From Bacteroidales bacterium (lineage in GTDB: Bacteria > Bacteroidota > Bacteroidia > Bacteroidales > Marinilabiliaceae), in contig SFOL01000028.1 of the NCBI GenBank assembly GCA_004552385.1, forward strand, positions 1-20,869: DNA of 20,869 nt, given 5' to 3'. The notes beneath the pieces are model-generated. The model saw nothing but the letters and a program-made list of their open reading frames with translations. It did no database searches and had not been told where the DNA came from. The position numbers and the translations under genes were made by a program. Below are positions 15,915-20,869 of the stretch, piece after piece; within the stretch, counting starts at the first letter, position 1, and each line of letters starts with the position of its first letter.

Positions 15915-15981
15915 TTGATTAATGTCGGCCCGGGGCATCGTCATCGGCGGCAGACGAGCCGCGATGACGAGCATTCCCGAC
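15915..15981 (-). promoter_or_regulatory. Hairpin plus AATCAA box between susD and susE-like genes
   Basis: The core arms 15938-15951 and 15958-15970 pair fully except for one bulged base, with a 6-base loop. An outer 5-bp stem (15924-15928 with 15977-15981) extends it. AATCAA on the minus strand (15915-15920) follows, 11 bases before the susE-like ATG. The hairpin starts 12 bases past the susD stop and could protect the susCD transcript end or reduce read-through. Confidence 0.65.
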
Positions 15982-15993
15982 GGGTCAATAAAT

Positions 15994-17586
15994 TTAGAAA
16001 CCGGGGTTTTGGACGAGGTTGGGGTTGGCGTTGAGGTCAGTAGCCGGGATTGCGAAGAGGTTGTACTTCTTGTCTATGTTCTGACCGGCGAATACGCCAC
16101 CCTTCCACTGCCAGTTGTAGCCAGTGTTGCCACCGAACTTGTCGAAACGGATGAGCGTCGTGCGTCGATAGCCCTCGAAGTAGAACTCACGGCACCACTC
16201 GTCACAAAGGACATCGAGGTTGGCGCTTGGGAGCGCTGGGGCATTAGCGCGAGCGCGAAGCTCATTGACGGCCGCGAGGCCATCGGCCGAGGCGATACCG
16301 CCATTGAGGCGGGCAGTTGCCTCGGCGTAGATAAGGTAAGCCTCAGCCTTGCGCATGAGAGGCCAGTCGGTGTCAACGAACTTTGAGTCGTGAGGTGCAC
16401 CGCCAGTGGCGTAGTAATTAGAGAACTTGGTGGTCGAGTAGCCCTTCGTGAAGTCGTCGTTAGCGTCAATGTCAAGAGTCCTGTCCTTGCTCCAGAAGAG
16501 TGCGCGAGAGTCAGCCGCGACCCTTACCATCTCCTGAGCATCAGTGTCTGACGGTATCTTAGACTCTTCGATAAACTTCTCGACAAGGTTGCGGCGAGCT
16601 CGGTTGCCGGCCCACGCCTCAGAACAACCAGAACCGACCTTGCCGGGCGACTTGTACATGTCGTCTTTGGTAGTGGCAGCGATGGCAAAGAGGGAAGTAC
16701 AGTAGGCTGCCGTTGTAGCGCCATCCTGAAGGAGCGGCAAGATGAACTCGTAGGCTGCATCAGTCTCACCGTTATCGCCCATGAAGAGAGTCTCGTAGGC
16801 AGAGAACTCGGCGATAGGAGCAGTAGCAAGCTTATAGTCAGAGTCGATAACCTTCTTGGCGTAGGCCTCGGCATCAGCGAAACGGTTCTCGCCGACATAA
16901 GTCTCGGCATTAATGTAGAGGCGCGCAAGGAGCAGCCAGGCGGCCGCCTTATCGGCACGGCCATAACCCGTATCAGTGCTCTTCTTAGCCTTAGGCTCGC
17001 TCATATTCTTCTCGGCCTCAAGCAGCTCGCTCTCAATGAAGTCGAAAATCTGCTTACGGGAGTATTGCGGAGCCTTGTCGTTGGAGACGGAAGTCTTGAA
17101 CGGGACGTTGCCCCAACCGTCCATGAGGTAGTAATAGTGGAGCGCACGCAGGAAGCGCACCTCGGCATCCATGGTGGCGTCTCCGCCGAAGTTCTCAAGG
17201 AAAGAGTTGCACATGGTGACGCCAAAGTAGAGGCGGTAATAGAAGCCCGTGAGCATAGGGTGGTCGGAACCCCACTGCGCATAGTTGTAGGCGGGGATAC
17301 CCTGGTCGCCCCAGCAGCAAATCATCTCGTCGGTAGGGAGACACTGCGAGTTGATAAGCTGGCGGATATATCCTGAGGTGCCACCATCGAGACCGTCGAC
17401 ATCGCAGTCGCCGTCAGGTCCACTGTTGCCGGCCAAAGCCATGGCGGCATAGCACTTGTTGAAGACGGAAGCAGCAGTAGGATTCGTCACGACATTCGGG
17501 TCGATGTTGTCGACATCAAGGTCGTCAACACACGAAGTCGCTGAGAAGAGCACAGCCGCCGCAGCAAGAGAATATATAGATTTCAT
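15994..17586 (-). CDS. SusD/RagB-family glycan-binding outer-membrane lipoprotein
   Basis: SusD-type proteins form the lid over a SusC channel and bind the incoming oligosaccharide. This one has 530 residues, a normal size, with a lipoprotein signal ending ATSC (Cys19) followed by VDDLD. Family signatures include LPTDEM (83-88), a TPR-rich helical frame (AEVRFLRALHYYYLMDGWGNVPF), the QIFDFIESELLEAEKNM segment and, near the C-terminus, LMRKAEAYLIYAEATARLNG and YRRTTLIRFDKF. It ends in a typical NPNLVQNPGF tail. It follows susC by 31 bases with no hairpin, as expected for partners made in matched amounts. Substrate prediction (starch-like) rests on the neighbours, not on this sequence alone. 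Confidence 0.97.
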   Translation of the reverse strand: MKSIYSLAAAAVLFSATSCVDDLDVDNIDPNVVTNPTAASVFNKCYAAMALAGNSGPDGDCDVDGLDGGTSGYIRQLINSQCLPTDEMICCWGDQGIPAYNYAQWGSDHPMLTGFYYRLYFGVTMCNSFLENFGGDATMDAEVRFLRALHYYYLMDGWGNVPFKTSVSNDKAPQYSRKQIFDFIESELLEAEKNMSEPKAKKSTDTGYGRADKAAAWLLLARLYINAETYVGENRFADAEAYAKKVIDSDYKLATAPIAEFSAYETLFMGDNGETDAAYEFILPLLQDGATTAAYCTSLFAIAATTKDDMYKSPGKVGSGCSEAWAGNRARRNLVEKFIEESKIPSDTDAQEMVRVAADSRALFWSKDRTLDIDANDDFTKGYSTTKFSNYYATGGAPHDSKFVDTDWPLMRKAEAYLIYAEATARLNGGIASADGLAAVNELRARANAPALPSANLDVLCDEWCREFYFEGYRRTTLIRFDKFGGNTGYNWQWKGGVFAGQNIDKKYNLFAIPATDLNANPNLVQNPGF

Positions 17587-17617
17587 CGTGTTTGCTAATT
17601 AGTAGTTAACGTGCAAA

Positions 17618-20600
17618 TTAGAAATTGAGCGTCAGACCAACGAGCCCGGTGAACGGACGCGGGTAGATGTTGTTGTCAATGCCGCCATCGACCTCGGGAT
17701 CGATACCCTTGTAGTCGGTAATGGTGAAGACGTTAGAGGCTGTGGCGTAAACGCGGCCGGAGAGCTTGGTGCCGAAGAGGTCGTCGAAGCTGTAGCCGAG
17801 CGTTATGTTATCACACTTAAGGAAGGATGCGTTCTGCACGAAGTAGTCAGAGAGGACGCAATCCCAAGATGTCCAAGCCTTGCCGAGGACGTTCTTCGGT
17901 CGGTTAGCGAGATAATCGTTGGTGTAGACGCCAGCCTTTGAAATGTTGCTTGAGCCAGCCTCGAAGTCGTTGTAGACGTAGTTGCCGATATTAGCACGTA
18001 GCGAGAAGCTGAAGTCAACATTCCTCCATTGGAGGCGGCTTGCGAGGCCGAAGGTCCAAGGAGCCGCCGGGCTCTTGTAATAGTAGCGGTCGGCATCATT
18101 AATGATGCCATCGGCATTGCGGTCGACGAAGACACCTTCGAGAGGCGTGCCATCCTGGCCATAGACCTGCTGATAGACGTAGAAGCTATTGGCGGCATAG
18201 CCGACCGTGTGCGCCTGGCAGTTATTGCCCGTTCCGGAAGAGATGCCACCGACCTCGACCTTGTACCCCTCCTGACCGATGAGCTCAGTTATCTCATTCT
18301 TGTTGTAAGCGGCGTTGGCGGTCAGCTCCCAGTGCCAATCATCGGTCTGGATGGGACGCAGCGTGAGAGCGAGCTCGACACCCTTGTTCTCGAGCGAACC
18401 GATGTTGCTGGTAACCTGGTTGCGGAAGTTAGAGCCTGCTGACACGTAGACCGTATTCAAGAGGTCGGTGGTCTTACGGAAGTAAAAGTCGCCGCTGAAA
18501 GTGATGCGGTCGCGGAGGAAGCTGAGATCGAGGCCGACGTTGTAGGTCTCGGTGGTCTCCCAAGTGATGTCGGAGTTGTAAGCGTCAGGGCGGACCAAAG
18601 AGCCGTCACCGGTGATCGGGTAGAAGTTGTTCGTGCCGGTGTTGTTGGTATACGTTGGCAGGTAACCGTAGTCGCCGATGCCCTCCTGCTGACCCGTCTG
18701 GCCATAGCCGAGGCGGATCTTCGCGTCATTGACCCATTCGACATCAGCAAGGAAAGCCTCCTGCTTAACCCTCCAACCGAGAGCGAAAGACGGGAAGAGC
18801 GCCCAATGGTCAGAGAAACGGCTTGAGCCGTCGTAACGGACGGTGGCGGTGAGCATGTAACGGTCGAGCAGGCTATAGTTGGCGCGTCCGAAGAAAGAGA
18901 CGATCAGGTTCTCGCCCTTGTAGTTCTTCTTATCGTACATGTAAGGCTGGCCAGCGAGGCTGCTGTCGTTGTTAGAATCCTGATAGCGTCCGCCGCCCGC
19001 TATCTCCTGCTCATGGTGGAACTTCTGATACTCGTAGCCTGCCATGATGTCGAAGTGGTTAGCCTCGTTGAAATCCTTGAGATACTGAGCGTAGGCGTTG
19101 AGCGAGAGATTGTATTTGTCAATCTTGTCGTAGCCGGAGTAGCCGTAGTAGGCATTAGTGGTTGAGCCAGGCTCGATATCGGTATCCTCCTCACCTGTTG
19201 AGACATCGAAACCGAAGTTGGCGTGGAGCTGGAGATCCTCGAAGCCGTGAATCTTGTAAGAGGCCTCGACGTTGCCGACAACGCTCTTGGAGGTCGCGCG
19301 CTTATCCTGCTGGTTGAGCAGGGCGACGGGGTTCTTGGTGGCATTGGTGTTGTAGATGTATGGCCACTTGTCGTCGCCGTAAGAAGGATCTTTCTTAAGC
19401 CACTGATAATAACCGCCGAAGTTCTTGAACATCTCGTCGTCGGACCTGACGGGCTGCGACGGGTCGAACCATACGGCCGCGCCTACGGCGTCAGTGTTGG
19501 CGTACTGCGTCTTGGCAATCATGCCCTTGCCGTTGATGTTGAACGTGAGGTGCTTCTCGAGGAAGTTAGGCGAGAGATTGAAAGAGACCGTGGTGCGCTT
19601 GAAGTCAGAGGTCTTAAGAATACCCTCCTGACCAGTGTAGCCGACCGAGCCGCGGTAGGTGAGGCGCTCGTTGCCGCCCGAGACAGTGAGGTTGTGGTCG
19701 GTACCGAGAGCCACGCGGTAGATCTCGTCCTGCCAGTCGGTGTTAGCGTTGCCGAGTTTCTTCGCCACGTCAGAGTCCTCACCAAAGAGGCCCTTGACGA
19801 AAGCCCGGAACTCGTCGCCGTCCAACACGTCAACAGTCTTCTTTTTGGTAGAGACGCTGACGTTGCCGGAGTAGGCGATCATCGGGCGCTTGCCCTTGAC
19901 ACCCTTCTTAGTGGTGATGATGATGACGCCGTTAGAGCCGCGGGAACCGTAGATGGCCGTAGCAGAGGCATCCTTGAGGACCGTGAAGGTCTCGATATCC
20001 TGCGGATTGACCATAGAGAGGGGGTTGGAAAGACCCTTGACGCCAGAGTTGTCCATAGCGAGACCGTCAATGACGATGAGAGGGTCGTTAGAAGCGTTGA
20101 GCGAAGAGCCGCCACGGATGCGTATTGTGGCGCCGCCGCCAGGAGTACCACTCTGGCTGGTCACGTTGACGCCGGCTATCTTGCCAGTGATCATGTCTTG
20201 AGCATTGGTTACCAGACCTTTATTTTTCTCATCGGGCTTAATGGCCGTAACCGAGCCTGTGAGGTCGTTCTTGCGGGCGACGCCGTAGCCTACGACCACC
20301 ACATCTTCAAGCTCCTGCGAGTCGCTCTCGAGCGAGACCGCCATAGCTTTAGCGGCCGGAATCTCAACGGTCGAGTAACCGATGAAAGAGAAGACAAGCA
20401 TCTGCCCATTCTCGACTTTGATGGCGAAATTGCCATCGAAGTCGGTGACGGTTCCGAGCGTGGTACCTTTAACCACGACGGCAACACCAGGGATAGGTTG
20501 CTGGTCGGCAGCATCAATAACCTTACCGTTAGCCTCAAAGCTCTGAGCCGAGACCGCGATAGAGGAGACGAGGCAGACGAGCAACAGCCAGAACTTAGAT

Positions 20601-20620
20601 CTGATTGATTTGCTGTTCAT
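17618..20620 (-). CDS. SusC/RagA-family TonB-dependent outer-membrane transporter
   Basis: The protein has 1000 residues, a typical SusC size. It starts with a signal peptide (about 1-25, cut before Q26), then a carboxypeptidase-regulatory-like domain (about 27-100, GKVIDAADQQPIPGV and GTVTDFDGNF). Next come the TonB-box region EDVVVVGYG (105-113) and the plug domain (about 115-235) with IRIRGGSSL, DPLIVIDGLAMD and YGSRGSNGVIIITTKKG. The rest is a beta-barrel ending LVGLTLNF with the usual C-terminal phenylalanine. It lacks an N-terminal STN signalling domain, so it probably does not signal to an anti-sigma factor. With SusD it should import alpha-glucan oligosaccharides using TonB energy. 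It is the first gene of the operon. Confidence 0.97.
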   Translation of the reverse strand: MNSKSIRSKFWLLLVCLVSSIAVSAQSFEANGKVIDAADQQPIPGVAVVVKGTTLGTVTDFDGNFAIKVENGQMLVFSFIGYSTVEIPAAKAMAVSLESDSQELEDVVVVGYGVARKNDLTGSVTAIKPDEKNKGLVTNAQDMITGKIAGVNVTSQSGTPGGGATIRIRGGSSLNASNDPLIVIDGLAMDNSGVKGLSNPLSMVNPQDIETFTVLKDASATAIYGSRGSNGVIIITTKKGVKGKRPMIAYSGNVSVSTKKKTVDVLDGDEFRAFVKGLFGEDSDVAKKLGNANTDWQDEIYRVALGTDHNLTVSGGNERLTYRGSVGYTGQEGILKTSDFKRTTVSFNLSPNFLEKHLTFNINGKGMIAKTQYANTDAVGAAVWFDPSQPVRSDDEMFKNFGGYYQWLKKDPSYGDDKWPYIYNTNATKNPVALLNQQDKRATSKSVVGNVEASYKIHGFEDLQLHANFGFDVSTGEEDTDIEPGSTTNAYYGYSGYDKIDKYNLSLNAYAQYLKDFNEANHFDIMAGYEYQKFHHEQEIAGGGRYQDSNNDSSLAGQPYMYDKKNYKGENLIVSFFGRANYSLLDRYMLTATVRYDGSSRFSDHWALFPSFALGWRVKQEAFLADVEWVNDAKIRLGYGQTGQQEGIGDYGYLPTYTNNTGTNNFYPITGDGSLVRPDAYNSDITWETTETYNVGLDLSFLRDRITFSGDFYFRKTTDLLNTVYVSAGSNFRNQVTSNIGSLENKGVELALTLRPIQTDDWHWELTANAAYNKNEITELIGQEGYKVEVGGISSGTGNNCQAHTVGYAANSFYVYQQVYGQDGTPLEGVFVDRNADGIINDADRYYYKSPAAPWTFGLASRLQWRNVDFSFSLRANIGNYVYNDFEAGSSNISKAGVYTNDYLANRPKNVLGKAWTSWDCVLSDYFVQNASFLKCDNITLGYSFDDLFGTKLSGRVYATASNVFTITDYKGIDPEVDGGIDNNIYPRPFTGLVGLTLNF

Positions 20621-20869
20621 ACTTCCGTTTGTTGTTTAGTTTAAGTAAATGAGTTGAGTATCGTCACTGCCGCCACTCGGGGACGCAGCCAGATAAGATT
20701 CTGAGTAAAAAGGAAGCCGGCCAAACGGGCGATTCTATAATCAGCCCCCCAAAAATGCCTTTCAAACAGCCCGATGACCGACCGTCCTTATATGTGAGAG
20801 TGAAGACCGGACCATGACACTTGGAGCGTCTTTGTCCACATCCTTCAACGGCAAAGTTAAGGCGAACAG
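20621..20869 (-). promoter_or_regulatory. Long susC leader with a -7 box at 20852-20859
   Basis: No gene is visible here. On the minus strand TAACTTTG (20852-20859) is a full match to TAnnTTTG; its -33 partner would lie outside the window. If used, it gives a leader of about 225 bases before the susC ATG at 20620. A few short inverted repeats are present (for example around 20688-20700) but no strong single hairpin. PUL leaders of this kind can carry regulator sites or antisense RNAs; neither can be shown here. Confidence 0.45.

Noticed and set aside
19223..20608. Long plus-strand open frame (461 codons) opposite the susC N-terminus
   Set aside because: It lies wholly inside the coding region of an unmistakable SusC plug and regulatory-like domain, and shows no domain of its own.
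1..20869. CRISPR array, tRNA or rRNA genes, insertion sequence or attachment site
   Set aside because: Looked for but not seen: no regularly spaced repeats, no cloverleaf-like stretches in the gaps, no transposase or integrase frames, and no obvious direct repeats flanking the plus-strand cassette.

Overview
The window looks like a chromosomal segment of a Bacteroidales bacterium, perhaps a Muribaculaceae-like gut species (the family is inference). The grounds are a complete SusC/SusD/SusE/SusF-like set with a BACON-domain amylase, lipoproteins whose lipidated cysteine is followed by acidic residues, Bacteroidetes-type promoters (TTTG ... TAnnTTTG), and start codons preceded by A-rich leaders instead of Shine-Dalgarno sequences.

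Layout. (1) 1-239 (+) is the C-terminal end of an unidentified gene, closed by a bidirectional terminator hairpin at 332-387. (2) 403-4024 (-) is a housekeeping operon read right to left: S1-type RNA-binding protein (cvfB-like), rlmN (4-bp overlap), a conserved Bacteroidales lipoprotein-like protein, and a secreted alpha/beta hydrolase. (3) 4115-7419 (-) is a second operon: tilS, an uncharacterised conserved protein, and pepT, ending at a hairpin at 4058-4093. (4) 7511-11339 (+) is a self-contained two-gene cassette with its own promoter and terminator. It encodes a 1113-residue protein with OB/S1-like segments, a very acidic linker and a C-terminal Schlafen AlbA_2 domain, followed by a 71-residue DUF3820 protein. 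(5) 11369-20620 (-) is a starch-type polysaccharide utilization locus: susC, susD, susE-like, susF-like and a surface GH13 alpha-amylase lipoprotein. Its promoter-like element is at the right edge, about 230 nt upstream of susC.

How the genes work together. The PUL products should capture and cut starch or a related alpha-glucan at the cell surface (SusD/E/F-like binding proteins and the amylase) and import the oligosaccharides through SusC. No susR, susA or susB homologue lies in the window. The two housekeeping operons are mostly about RNA and translation (RlmN, TilS, a CvfB-like protein) and peptide turnover (PepT).

The most unusual part is the plus-strand cassette. Its isoleucine codons are almost all ATA (22 of the first 24 in the large gene), while susC uses none among its first seven. 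The Schlafen domain keeps three acidic residues that line up with the nuclease triad of mammalian SLFN13. It reads as a recently acquired accessory system, plausibly RNA-targeting defence. The sus-like operon also has a repeated regulatory layout: a strong hairpin and then an AATCAA box before each of the last three genes, but not between susC and susD.
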